From: Prorocentrum cordatum
Lineage: Eukaryota > Sar > Dinophyceae > Prorocentrales > Prorocentraceae
DNA: 64,000 bases
NCBI GenBank assembly: GCA_963575745.1
Contig: CAUYUJ010020571.1
Coordinates: 356,882 to 420,881, forward strand
Direction of reading: 5' to 3'
Made by a program: the position numbers and the translations under genes. Shown here one piece after another: positions 52,065-62,876 of this stretch (position 1 is the stretch's first letter; every line of letters starts with the position of its first letter). The notes below the pieces were generated by a model. The model was not told the origin of the DNA. It ran no database searches and saw nothing but the letters and a program-made list of their open reading frames with translations.

Positions 52065-53390
52065 TGGCGTGATTCCCTGGATCACTAGCGCCACAACACA
52101 TGCCGTTACTGGTCATGCCATTTAAAGGGATGGATCTACATTGTCGAGAACGATTGCGAATACATGTTGGGTTGATAGTCTGCAATTCGTCAGTCATGGC
52201 AATCGTATTTGGGACCCTGCATATTACGACCCCCGCAGGTTTCGTTGTTTGAATTTCAGATGGCAGGATTCCAGGTTCCTTGCGTTCACCAATACAATGC
52301 TTGGATCAACCTCCAGATGATATGGTTTCGTCACATATTGTTCTGCATTCTGGGCAGGAAAGTACCCTGGCAGGTCGCCCACCCCATTGCGTGGCATTCT
52401 CGTCGACATCATGTGCATCACAGCTCCCGGGCAGGTCGCCCGTCGTAAGTAGTATCACATCGTGAACCTCATTGCATTTTCATGGGATGCCGGAGACGCA
52501 TAGTACGACATACGCAAACCATACTTCCTATGACTCATCTCAGCGATTATGTCTTGTTGAAAATACGTTGGGTATACTTCGCCAAATCTTTGGCCCGGAG
52601 TGCCCCGCGAACGACGTTGACGCTATCCTTAATTTGATCAGTTGTCGTAGCAATTTTGACATGCAGTCTCGATCGAGATATGTTTTGTTCCTGGAGTGCC
52701 CCGTGAATGATTGTTATCTTATTATTACTTTGATCAGTTGTCGTCGCAACTTGGAGCGCAACACTACTGAATTCAGGCTTCGGGTTGCAATCGCCCTCAT
52801 ATTTTGAGAGCATCTCTGCGCGCGTTACATTGTGTGCCGGTGGAGACACCTGCGTCGTTCATCTTGACGCAGGACGGTTTTTCCTTCTTCTTTTCCTTGC
52901 TCTCCCAAGCTCGTCGCCTGCGTTAACGGAGAGTCGCCCGGGAGTGCCGAAGCGTTTTCGGGTGCGCACTCTGGGCCCGCTAAGGGCGAGTAGACTCCCT
53001 GAAGTACCCTGTGCGACGTGTTTGGTTTTTTCTCTTAGCCGAGACTGCCTCGTTTGGAGGATCCAGGGGATGGAAGGGTGAGTTGAGTGGACCTCACACC
53101 GCTGTTCCCGAGTCCCGCCTGTTTCTCCCGTGCGCCCGAGGCCCGCGAGAAACGGGCGGGATTCGGGACGGGGTGTGTTTGTGTGCAGTCCGATCATATC
53201 ATCTTTCTATCAATTCATCCTGTTGTCCCCAAGGTATTGGATAACATTCGCGCCGCTCATTCCGCGGTGCATGGGAAAACATATTCTCTTCCTTCCCAAT
53301 CGTCTTCTACCTATGGACCATGTGGTCGGTTCGGATCCTTGGTTGTCAACTTCCGTGCGCACAGGATGCCACAGGAGCGCCTCTAAGCAC
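52065..53390. other. No gene; 97-bp-spaced direct repeat and a hairpin
   Basis: GAGTGCCCCG-GAA and TTTGATCAGTTGTCGT recur twice at 52590-52760, about 97 bp apart. A hairpin lies at 53106-53168. No coding family was recognised. Confidence 0.45.
53106..53168. repeat. 22-bp-arm hairpin
   Basis: TCCCGAGTCCCGCCTGTTTC at the left pairs with GAAACGGGCGGGATTCGGGA at the right; 20 of 22 arm positions match, with a 19-base loop. It is not a bacterial-type terminator context, and the role is unknown. Confidence 0.7.
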
Positions 53391-53601
53391 ATGTGTTTAC
53401 GTACGTTCTTGTAGATTGGGTTTTTCCTGGGGCGCGAATCCTTGGTGTTGTACGTGCGTGTTGTCCTTCCTTTGTGGTTTCAATCCTATATTCTTTCTTG
53501 TATGTTCGTGTAGACTGCCCCCCCCCCCTTGGACGCGAATGCGATGTGTTTACGTATGTCTGTATATGTATATACATTAGTGTGTGTGTGTAAATACCTG
53601 A

Positions 53602-53636
<35 letters not shown>

Positions 53637-53720
53637 TATAGTGTTGCCCCTTTTCCTGCGGCTTCACTCCCAAGTGTTTTACGCATGTTCGTATACGTCG
53701 GGCCATTCCACTCCGTAGCG
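53391..53720 (+). repeat. TATAGATTGGGC minisatellite, copy B
   Basis: Words TACGTTCTTGTAGATTGGGT, GGGCGCGAATCCTTGG and GGCTTCACTCCCAAGTGTTT match the array at 42005-42215. It is interrupted by an (AT)n/(GT)n microsatellite at 53558-53642. Confidence 0.75.
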
Positions 53721-54181
53721 CGGCTGGCTGTATCACGGTCCAGCCATTGCGAGAGATTTGCTTGGGCCAGCCAGTGAAGCGCAACGGTGTCGCACGTCGT
53801 TTGCATGAACAACCTTTTTCCTTGCTCCGCCACGGAGGGGGAGATCCCGTGGCCACTTCGACCCAGCCAGGCCCATTCATGGTCAGACCACTGACGTGCA
53901 CATATCTCCACCCCAAGAGTAGATAGATGCAGATTCACGCGCATAGACTCACTCGTACTGTTGAGACCCATTCACACTCCAGGTCGTTCACAGTTATATC
54001 CGTTCCCAGTCTGTCAATGACCAAGCCCGAGCATACACGACAGTTCTCGCGCCTAGGCGCTTACGGCGGAAACGTCCATGCAAATAGATGCGCAGATGGG
54101 GAGCTCCACGTAGTGATTTTTCATGCCGCGCCAACTCTTTCCTCACACCTCCTTCCTCTTCTTCAGTACAAAGAATTGATG
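53721..54181. other. No recognisable gene
   Basis: No motif, exon signature or repeat structure was seen in this interval. Confidence 0.4.
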
Positions 54182-54306
54182 ACAATATGCTGGCGGCGAT
54201 GATGATTGCGACGACGATGTTGATGGTAATGATGAGGACGATGATGAGGATGGTGATGATGATAACTTGGATGGTGATGATGATGATGCTGATGCTGATG
54301 CTGATA

Positions 54307-54381
<75 letters not shown>

Positions 54382-54450
54382 CAGATGCTGATGCTGATGC
54401 TGATGCTGATGCTGATGCTGATGCTGATGCTGATGCTGGTGCTGATGACG
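54182..54450 (+). repeat. (GAT)n satellite, copy B
   Basis: GATGAT and GATGCT triplets like those at 40268-41165, ending GCTGATGACGGAACAGATTT where copy A ends GGATAGCGGAGCAGATTT. This shows the junction with the next array is shared. Confidence 0.93.
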
Positions 54451-54457
54451 GAACAGA

Positions 54458-55290
54458 TTTTGAGGATGTGTCGGGCGAGGCGCTGGTTTCAGCTTTCCCA
54501 AGGGGGGCCGCCAGGAGGTATTCCACTCCTCCGTTCGCACCCATATTACTGGGATGTCTCGAGCGGTTTGCCTTTTCGCGTGCTGAGCATCTTCTGCCTT
54601 CGGAGCAACTTTTGAGGATGTCTCGAGCGATGCGTTGGTTTTCGCACACCCAAGGGGGGCGCTAGGGGGTATCTCACTTTTCCGTTCGCGCCCAGATTGC
54701 GGTGATGTTTCAAGTGGTTTGCCTGTTTGCGTGCCCAACTTTTTTGCTTCCGGAGCAGATTTTGAAGATGTCTCTGGCGAGGCGCTGGCTTTGGCACCCC
54801 AGGGGGGTCCAGATTGTGAGGATGTCTCGGGCGATTTGCTTGTTTTGCTAGCCAGGCTCGTCTGCGTTCAAAGCACATTCAGAGGACGTCTCGGGTGAGG
54901 CGCTGGTTTCAGCATCGCCAGGGGCTCAGCCTGCGAAGGTGTCTCCGGCGGTTTGCTTGTTTTCGTGGCCAGACTCGTCTGCGTTCAGAGCAGAGTCCGA
55001 GGACGTCTGGAGCGAGGCGCTGGTTTCAGCACTCTCGAGGGGGGAGTGGGTACAGTGTTCTCACGGGCCCCTTCGCGCTCAGGTTGTGGGATGGTCTCCA
55101 GCGGACTGCGCGCTCGGGTGCCCCTGCTCTCCGAGCAGATGGCGAGACTGTCTCGAGCGAGGCGCTGGTTTCAAGACTCCCCCGGGGGGGAGCCGTCAGG
55201 GTACAGTTCCTTTCCCCGTTCGCGGCCACTGTGGGGCTGTCTCTGGCGGTTCACTTGTTCGCTGGCTCAGGCCTCTTTCTTTTGAGAGCC
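54458..55290 (+). repeat. GCGAGGCGCTGG minisatellite, copy B
   Basis: About six units containing GAGGATGTCTCG, GCGAGGCGCTGG, CAGATTG and GTTTGC-TGTTT, homologous to the array at 41186. Unit length varies from about 115 to 150 bp. Confidence 0.85.
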
Positions 55291-55399
55291 GCATGGTCGC
55301 CGCGATAAAGCAATCGCATCATGCTTGTAGGCACCTCAAGGAGGAGCCACCAGGGAGGGGGACACTTGCCAGGGACGAGGTGGGAACAGGGAGGACGGA

Positions 55400-55515
55400 T
55401 GAGGAGGGAGGAGGAGGAGGAGGAGAACGCACGTGGGGGGGGGATGGCCGCCAGGGAGGAGGAGGAGGAGGAGGAGGAGGAGGAGGAGGAGGAGGAGGAG
55501 GAGGAGGAGGGTGAG
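55400..55515. repeat. (GAG)n array
   Basis: GGAGGAGG words with a nearly perfect GAG core at 55456-55510. Confidence 0.93.
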
Positions 55516-55625
55516 GAGGACGGACGGATTAGAACGAAGGAGGACACAGGAGGATAGCGAAAGAGCTGTCGTTTTGTTGCCTTTTCTCCTCTGTCCTCAC
55601 GCCTGCTCCCTCTCAGTTTATGCAT

Positions 55626-55830
55626 ACTCAGAGTCACTCGCTCTCGTACTCAGACCACTCGTGCTCAGATACACCTACACTAAGCTCTCTCATGCTCAGA
55701 CTCGTACGCATAGACTCACTCACACTGGCACTCACTCACACTCGCTCAGACTCGCTCGCACCCAGGTTCACCTCACCCTCACTCAGACTCTCATACTCAG
55801 CCCACTCATACCGAGACACTCGCAGCGGAA
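55626..55830 (+). repeat. ACTCAGACTC degenerate minisatellite
   Basis: Repeats of ACTCAGACTC, ACTCACAC and CTCGCTCAGA with no fixed period. Confidence 0.7.
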
Positions 55831-55934
55831 AGCGCCAGGAAGCTAGATGCACGTATGGGGATCTCAGCGTCGAGTAAGGTGTGGCCTGATGCGTGGTTGC
55901 CTCCGTCTCCTGCAAGCGTTTTTCTGGCGCGCAG

Positions 55935-56012
55935 GTGTTGCAAGCACATCGCCGACCAGGACCTGTTTAGCGACTTCATCATGGTGATCATCGGTGCCAA
56001 TTGCCTCACGAT
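55935..56012 (+). CDS. Voltage-gated cation channel, S1 exon
   Basis: A 78-bp segment preceded by CGCGCAG (AG|G) and followed by GTGCTG, a donor nearly the same as that of the S6 exon (GTGCTC). It encodes CKHIADQDLFSDFIMVIIGA followed by NCLT. This is a polar lead-in with a conserved Phe-x-x-Phe-Ile, then the S1 helix ending in Asn-Cys, as in four-domain channels (family pattern FxxFIMxxIxxNCxT). The exon begins with the last base of a codon and ends with two bases of the next. That phase does not fit the S2-S3 exon directly, so at least one more short exon is expected between them. Confidence 0.6.
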
Positions 56013-56871
56013 GTGCTGCGGGAGATTTTCTCTCGACGACAGCTTTAGCCTCAGACCGCAGGGATATCGGGGAGCTCGTGGTGCCCGCGGCTTGTCAATG
56101 TCGACGGTGTGATCGCATCCCCGTCTGGTCGGTCCCGAATTCATGTAGCGGGGGGTTGGCTTCACCCCTCCCACCTTCTGTGCATATTCGTTGAAAGATT
56201 TGGTTCGGCGGGCGGTGTAGGGTGGTAGCTGCCAAGCAGCTGCGCGCGTTTGGCGGACAGTGCACCCACGTTTTAATCCTCACCGGTAGAGAGCACCGTG
56301 ATAGAAGCCGGTCAGGTTTAACCCCGAGAGTCCTCAGCAGAGCCGAGAAGGCCCAGCGAGGCCGAGGTGCGTCATCGCCACCGATTCCCACTCCTGCTCC
56401 CCAAGTGTCATTCGATCCATGCCCACTCCCTCCTGCAGAGGTGGGTGGCAATGCAGTCGGAGCGTCGACGAAAAGGAAGGATGCCAGACATCCGAGGATG
56501 TGCTTGTTCAAAGCACGGCCCGGGAGGTCCCGCCCCATTCCTCGGGGCTGGCTTCCCGTCCCGGATCCATGTTTGATTATGGCCGGGGTCCGACGACGGG
56601 CCCCAGAGGCCGAAATCGAGGAAAGGCGTCCATGACCGAGGAAGCCAGCTCGCCGGAGCTCCGGGACTCTGGTCCCGGGGCGGGCTCCGCGTTCTGCGTG
56701 GGTTCTTCCTCGAGCTCGGGCTCCGCGGCTGCGCGCGAGGCGGGGGAGTGCGAGGGCCGCCGCAGCTCGGGCAGGCGCTGCTCGGGAGCGGCGGCGGGCG
56801 CGGTGCCCTGCCTGCCCGCCCCGCCTCGGGGTGGGCGCAGGGTCTGGCCCAGGCGGGGGTCCGAGCAGCCA
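56013..56871. other. No confident gene
   Basis: Intron-like sequence. Frames on both strands at 56095-56640 are Arg/Pro-rich and mutually exclusive, with no family signature. Confidence 0.35.
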
Positions 56872-57460
56872 CTCCTCCTCCTCCTCCTCCTCCTCCTCCT
56901 CCTCCTCCTCCTCCTCCTCCTCCTCCTCCTCCTCCTCCTCCAGGGTCGGAGGGTCGCGCCGCACCGCCGACGTGGCGCCCGACTTCCTCCCACGCGCACG
57001 CGGCGCCGGCGCATCGCTGCCGTCGCCGATGCGTCACCGATGCAGCGGCGGTGCGGTGCGGTCCTCCGACCCTGGAGGAGGAGGAGGAGGAGGGGGAGGA
57101 GGGAGGAGGGGGGAGGAGGGGGAGGAGGGAAGAGGGAGGAGGGAGGAGGAGGAGGAGGGGGAGGGAGGGGAGGAGGGAGGAGGGAGGAGGGAGGAGGGAG
57201 GAGGGAGGAGGGAGGAGGAGGAGTGGCTGCTCGGACCCCCTCCTGGGGGGCCCCTGCCTCAGAAGGGCGCCGCGGCCTCCCTATGGTCGCAGCGGCAGCG
57301 GTCGCGCGGCGCCGGAGGGCCGGGAGCGGGGGTGCGGGGTGCGAACTGTCAACTTGACACCGCGCACCGCGGAGGAGGGAGGGCCTCCTCCTCCTCCTCC
57401 TCCTCCGCCTCCTCCTCCTCCTCGAGGGCCTCCTCCTCCGCCTCCTCCTCCTCCTCCTAG
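56872..57460. repeat. (CTC)n, (GAG)n, (CTC)n alternating arrays
   Basis: CTC array 56872-56942, GAG array with GGGAGGAG blocks about 57075-57230, then CTC array 57380-57458. The alternating orientation allows two long hairpins or triplex structures. The long Ser, Arg or Pro-Gly frames across it are discarded. Confidence 0.92.
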
Positions 57461-58095
57461 GGCGGCCGCGGAGAGGGAACAGCGGGCAGGCTCAGCGCTC
57501 AGAACATGCGGGTCTTCCCGCCGGTGTGACGGCCCATGCTCCTGGGCGGAGTCGTGCGGAGTGGCCGCTCAGGGAGCGGCGCAGTGACGCCAGTGCAGGG
57601 GCGCCGCAACTAGGGGGGCGCAGTCGGAGGGGTGCCCTTTGCCTTCTCCACCTCCGGCGCTGGGGTCTCCTGCTCCCGGCACGGCCCGTGGGCTCCACCG
57701 CCTCCTCTCTGTCCTCCTGCTGTTCCTCCAGTCGGCAGTGGGCAGCAGGCCAACTTTGGGGGGGCGCGAGGGTTCGAGCTTCAGTGCGGAGGTTCGAGGG
57801 AAGCCTTGGGCCTTCGAGGGTCGTGGGGGCTTCGAGGGGTCAGACAAGGTTCGGGGGAGGAGGCCTTGAACGTCAAGTTCACTGTGCGAGCGGTCGAGGG
57901 TCGTGAGAGACCCTGGTCAGGCCGTCGTCCTTCCGTTGTCCACGCGTTGCTCCGAAAATTGTTGCGCAACGGGCAGCCGTGCCTGAGGTTGATGGCACAT
58001 TGTCGCGTTCGTCGTTGAACTGTTGGATTCTCATCCCTAAAGAATGACTCTTGTTGACCCTCCATCCGTTGCCCGTTGCTTTTTTCAATTGAAGT
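57461..58095. other. No recognisable gene
   Basis: GC-rich with GTTCGAG/CTTCGAGGG words repeated near 57770-57900. No domain was recognised. Confidence 0.4.
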
Positions 58096-58177
58096 GCCCC
58101 TCCCGGGGCTCGTACCCTGGATTTTACGGGGGGAAGTGTTGAGCCTTAGACTGTGCTCTTAGCCCACAGAGTGCAAC
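58096..58177 (-). tRNA. tRNA-like relic, Leu-like D arm
   Basis: On the minus strand TGTGGGCTAAGAGCACAGTC followed by TAAGGCTC resembles an A-box region, and CCAGGGTACGAGCCCC about 40 bases later resembles the B box (GGTTCGAAT type). The acceptor ends pair poorly and no normal anticodon loop is obvious. It may be a pseudo-tRNA or a tRNA-derived SINE head. Confidence 0.25.
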
Positions 58178-58234
58178 AGCTACGGCTCCCGCTTGATACT
58201 TCTTCACGCTGTATTGACACGTATTGTTTTTGCT

Positions 58235-58420
58235 AGAGAATTACTTGACATTTACATTCGAATCGCGCTCTCGCCTGAGACATTCTTACAATTTATTCAC
58301 GCATCGCTCTCTCCGCGCTCTGGAATCGCGCTCTCGCTCGGGACTTCCTCACAGTTATTTCAGTAACCGCGCTCTTGCCTGCGACTTCATTGCCATCCGC
58401 TCTTGCTAATCCCTCTCGTA
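58235..58420 (+). repeat. GAATCGCGCTCTCGC repeat
   Basis: Three to four copies of a unit holding CGCGCTCTCGC and GACTTC or GACATTC at 50-75 base spacing. Confidence 0.6.
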
Positions 58421-59632
58421 CTCCATCTTCTACCTTCCTCCTCTTGGCCCCTTTCCCTCCTACCTCCCTTCATCCACTCCCTTCCTCCCCGTCTTGTCTG
58501 TTTTCCATGATTTCCTTTTTTCCTGATTTACGGGTTGCGCCAATAACACGCGGCTGGGAAGGAAGACATACCACCTAAATGGGGCACGATCAAATACGAA
58601 GTGAGTGGGTATCGAGGTTTTGGGATGCACATGTTATTTGATATGCGAGCATATGAGATCGAGCTCTTGTCTCGCCGCGTGCCATGTTTGCATTGCACGC
58701 GTCGGAAAACGCACCACGGAAATGAAGCTGTCTCAGGTATTGCAGCATGCTGTCATGGAGCACGCATCGTGGAGCGCAGCGCACGGGTGCGAGGAGCGCG
58801 GTGTATCCGTCGCTGCCTTGAATGCCCTCTTCCCTTGGCATCGCTCGGACGTGTGCATTTTTCCTTCGGCGAGGACCATCGAGGAGCATCCTTGATGATT
58901 TGGGGAAAAAGCCACGCACCGAAAAAAACAAAGGAAATGGACGTCCGAGCTATGGCGAGTTCCGATCCGTCCTCTCTCCTTTCCTGCCATACACGCATCA
59001 GACGGGCACGGGCCCGGAGGGTGGGCGCGCGAGCGCCGCATGCACGCGTCGGAACCGGGCCCGATGGAAGGCAACGGCTCGCCCTTGTCGGCTGGCACGG
59101 GCTGGCCGCGGCGTGTCTCGTCCAACGCTGCTGGGTGGCAGGCATGGGCCCAAGCGCTCCCCAGGGGGCAGGAACAATACAATGCCTGGGCACGTGCCCA
59201 GAAAGGAGTCGTGGTTCCGTCAGGCACGCACCGTGAAGTGGAAGGTTCGCATATACACGCGCCTGCTATTTGGGCACGGGCCCAGGGGGGAACAAGCCAG
59301 AGCTTGTTAAGCGCACTGCTTTGTAACAAGGGCACGGGCTCATGCGGTCCCCGGGGACCATAACATATCGGAGTGGTGGGCAAGGCCTCCGCCGGTCAAG
59401 GCACGGGCCTACTAGCATGGAGAGTTGCACAGGCATGGGGCACGAGCCCGACGATGACCGAAATTGCGTTGGTTTGCGCAGCATGCCAATTTTCTGACCT
59501 CCATTTCGTCTTGCCGTGTGTCTTCTTTCTTGTGGCTCCTTTGCAATGTATGCTTGATGGGTTTGCTCATCTGCAGTGTCGTGCTCGAGTCTCGGCATTT
59601 CCTCAGATGTGCTATCGAGTGCCACACGCGCG
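58421..59632. other. No gene; dispersed GGCACGGGCC words
   Basis: GGCACGGGCC and close variants appear about eight times between 58997 and 59450 without fixed spacing. No domain was recognised on either strand. Confidence 0.4.
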
Positions 59633-59986
59633 ATGGCCCGCAGTCGCAGCAGGTCGCGCTACTGGCGGCGCCGGCGCAGTTCGTCGAGCCGTCGGTCGGG
59701 ATTGTCTCCCCGCAGCCGCCACGAAAGAAGCAGAGGAAGATCTAGGCGGCCCGCTCCGAGTCCAGCAAGGGCCGGAGCCAGGGCTGACCACCGATATTTT
59801 GCAGGCCAGCCAGCGGAAGCTCCAGCAATGGCGGCAGCGCCGGCAAGCCAGAGCGGCGGGGACTTTCTAGCAGCCGCGGTGCCGGACGCCGACCGCAGCT
59901 TGGTGGCGAACGCTGTGCGCCTGCTGGCGACTCAAGGCTTCACCGTGGGGTGGCAGGTAGCAAACGCTCCCAAGGAGGTCTTGTGA
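59633..59986 (+). CDS. Arg/Ser-rich ORF upstream of the RT remnant
   Basis: The ATG gives MARSRSRSRYWRRRRSSSSR, continuing as an RS-rich nucleic-acid-binding-like head of about 45 residues. An Ala/Pro linker follows, then a helical end (LVANAVRLLATQGFTVGWQV), stopping at TGA 59984-59986. In context it is probably a Gag-like or first ORF of the retroelement below. An SR-type host protein is the alternative, but there is no RRM. Confidence 0.4.
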   Translation: MARSRSRSRYWRRRRSSSSRRSGLSPRSRHERSRGRSRRPAPSPARAGARADHRYFAGQPAEAPAMAAAPASQSGGDFLAAAVPDADRSLVANAVRLLATQGFTVGWQVANAPKEVL

Positions 59987-60246
59987 CAGATCTTGAAGCC
60001 CGACACAGCCCCACGGGAGCTCGCGCTACTGATGTGACTGTGCGCCCAGCAAGCCGGGCGCAGCCACCAGCAGCGCGGCCGAGACACAGCTCTTGAACAT
60101 ACCCTCAAGCGTGCGGCCCGTAGTCAGCAGGCACACATACGCGCGCGCAGAGGCGATTGCGAAATTACACTCGTGACGTGAGCTCTTCGTCCTGAGACGA
60201 AGCTGAGCCAGTCGATGGTGAGTTCCACTGAGTTCCATGCAGTCGT

Positions 60247-61200
60247 TTGCCTGTCCCGGTACGGCATCCCAGGTGTAGAGCACAACCACCAGCGCGACCA
60301 CGAGAGCCTTCGCGCGACGATCCGGGCGGCTCGTCGCGCAGCCACACCAGAGGGCAACCACAACAGAGACGGTTGTTCCTGTGCCGGGAGCCCTTGGAGA
60401 AATGGGCCCCGCAATGGATGAAGGACAAGCCAACAGCGAAAACCATGACGCACGCGCAGTGGGCGGCGTGCTTCTGGTCGCGGGCCCCCGCTGGGACCAG
60501 GCCTGCGCTCCGGAGAGAGACCTGGCCCTCGTGGGCGAGAAAAGGAAGGCGAGGGCACGGGCCGGCAGCCCTGCCAGTCGCAGCGCCAAGCCCAGACTCA
60601 GCAGCTAGCCCCTACAGACCGGCCCCGGCCGCCGCCCCTGCCCTCGGCCTGGCCAGGCCAGGCGCCCGGGCACCAGGGAGGCAACGGCTTCCAGAAGAGC
60701 GGTGGCAAGCCCGCCAGAGGGCCGGAGCGGGCCCCGCGGCCCTGGGCCTGACCCGCCCACGAGGGCGGGGCCTGGGCGGCCAGCAGCAGCGCGGCCGTTC
60801 AGGACGAGGGGGGGTCTTCCGAGATTCCCTCCGTGAGGCTGCGGACACAGGGCGGGCGCGACAAGCCCGTGCGCCACTTTTGATGGAACGGCGAGGCGCC
60901 CATGAGCAGGGGGCGCCCGCAGGGCCCCTGCCTCCAGAACAGCGACACATTCTTGAGTGCATTGTGCGAGACGCCATGGCCTGGCATGAGGAAATCGAGG
61001 CTGCCCTGACGCGCTGGCGGGCCCGCGAGCAAGCCAGCGCCGCGCGGCTGCAAGCTTGGCAGTCCCTCCAGGCGTCTAAAGTCGGCGTCTCGGGTCGTCT
61101 GGGCCCTTTCCTCATGAGCGAGATGCTTGCGGAGGTAAGCCATCCAGACAAAGGATACGTTGACGATCTCCTTAACGGCTTCCCGCTCACGAAGTCGCGA
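60247..61200 (+). pseudogene. N-terminal part of the RT element
   Basis: The frame is Arg/Ala/Pro-rich, with the recognisable end FLMSEMLAEVSHPDKGYVDD and LLNGFPLTKSRGW. I associate this block with the lead-in of dinoflagellate RTs, where a pattern like GHPDxxLVDDLLxGFPLTG precedes the palm. The frame is lost near 61200. Confidence 0.4.
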
Positions 61201-61202
61201 GG

Positions 61203-62090
61203 TTGGGGGCTTCGGCGCAGACCTGCCTGGTGGCAGGTGCAGTGGGCAGGCCAGGCTGGAACGGGCCGCGCCCCTTGCCAGCGCTGCAGGGCAGGTGCGT
61301 CAAGCTGAACAGCTGGGCCCTCCACGCGGCGGAGGCCAGGCACCCGCGGGTGGAAGACGAGCTCGCTCTCGCGGCAGAGGTCCGGCGAAAGGTGCAAGCC
61401 GATATCGCGGCGGGCAGAGCTGGCCTTGCCTGCGAGATCGGCGACGTGGACTTGAGCACGGTGTTATTAGTGGAGCCGTTCGGCATTATGGAGAGCCGCG
61501 TGCCGCTGGCAGATAAGCCAGGGATAGCAATATTTTCACGACAAAGATGGTGAACGACTGCGCTTGAATGCACATTCCATTGTGATGTGCACGACCACAT
61601 GTTCGAGGCGTTAGCGTGCATCGCCGCTGCCGCCCGCGAGTCCGAGATCGCCTCAGACGTGGTCCTCTGGAAGTCAGATCTCTGGTCGGCGTTCAAGAGG
61701 CTACCGCCTGCCAGCGAGCATTTGTGGATGTGTTGGGCGCTAGTGTTTAATGCGGATCTTCACCGCTTCCAGCTCGCGCCGCTGTTCTCGCGCGCGCTCG
61801 GGCACTTCAGCGGGGTGACAGGGTGGTTTCGGACGGCGCAGGCCCTGAACGCCATTGCCGCCACGCTCTTCGCCCTGCCAGTCCTGCTCTACGTCGACGA
61901 CGTGTTTTGGGCCGCCACCGGCGCGATGCTGCCCAACGGGCGGCCCGTCGCTCAGGGGATAGCAGACGTTTTCAACGAGCTCGTCTGCTCCATGCTCCGC
62001 TGGGAACTTGATTATCAAAAAACACTTGTCGCCCGTAGCACCGTGGAGGGGGGCTCTGTGCGATGGTGTCTCGGGGATAAGAAACGGGGG
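61203..62090 (+). pseudogene. Reverse transcriptase remnant with YVDD
   Basis: The first frame (to 61553) has VEDELALAAEVRRKVQADI and LLVEPFGIMESRVPLADKPG, the region before palm motif A. A stop and shift follow. The second frame (61587 onward) has LWKSDLWSAFKRLPPASEHL (motif A with its Asp) and VTGWFRTAQALNAIAATLFA, then LPVLLYVDDVFWAATGA, the Y-V-D-D active site. This is a non-Copia, non-LINE RT group of uncertain classification (possibly DIRS-like). No tyrosine recombinase or integrase was found nearby. At least two disablements make it a pseudogene. Confidence 0.6.
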
Positions 62091-62189
62091 CAATGGTGCG
62101 CGGAGATCCCCCTACCCCTACGCATGCCCTTCGTGGCCCCGCTGTCGCCCTGCGTGGCCCCCTTTCTGCCCTTCGTGGCCCCGCTGTCG

Positions 62190-62262
62190 CTTTCGCTCTC
62201 GCTCTCGCTCTCGCTCGTCGTCGTCGCCGTCGTCGTCGTCGTCATCGTCGTCGTCGTGGGGT
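62190..62262. repeat. (CTCGCT)n and (CGT)n tracts
   Basis: TCGCTCTCGCTCTCGCTCTC followed by GTCGTC triplets. Confidence 0.9.
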
Positions 62263-62489
62263 CGGTCCCCTGTCCGTCCCTCTTGGGGTCGGGTTGCCGC
62301 CGATCAGCGCTGCTGCTGGCCTGGCCGACGGTCCACGGCCGCCCCGCCGCTTGCCGGGGCCCAGTCTGCAGGGAAGAAAGATATACCCCCCAAAAGGTGT
62401 ACGATCGAAGACGAAGGTTTGGGAAACACATCGAAGGTTTGGGAAATACACGTTGAATCACACTCGAGGCGGTAAGAGCGAATAGTATA

Positions 62490-62680
62490 TAAGGATCATT
62501 GTTGCTGCTGTTGTTGCCGCTGGTGTTGTTGCTGTTATTGCTGGACCGGGGGGGCAGCGCCGGCCTCTTCCTCCCGTGGTGGAGGTGATTGATCCGCTCC
62601 CGACCCCCGGGGGGGCATGCTGGCCTGTACTTGTTGCTGTTGTTGTTGTTGTTGTTGTCGTCGTTGTTGTTAGTGTGGTT
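62490..62680. repeat. (GTT)n-rich tracts
   Basis: GTTGCTGTT and GTTGTTGTT runs at about 62500-62545 and 62632-62675. Confidence 0.85.
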
Positions 62681-62876
62681 AGTTTTGTTTATGTTGATGC
62701 GTACGTTGAGGGGCATGGTGCTGTTTCTGTAGCTGTTCTGGTTGACTTTGTGATGGTTGCGCATGGATAGGGAAACGTTTGTTGTGCGACAGTCGCATGT
62801 GCACGTGATTGGGCGTTGCCTAAGTCGCGAGGCCCGTTTTGCACGAGGAGCGCTGTCGGAATGCAGTGGCTCTGAG

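Noticed and set aside
56419-57587. Overlapping 200-312 codon plus-strand frames
   Set aside because: All depend on the CTC/GAG arrays and on GC-rich flanks, with no domain visible.
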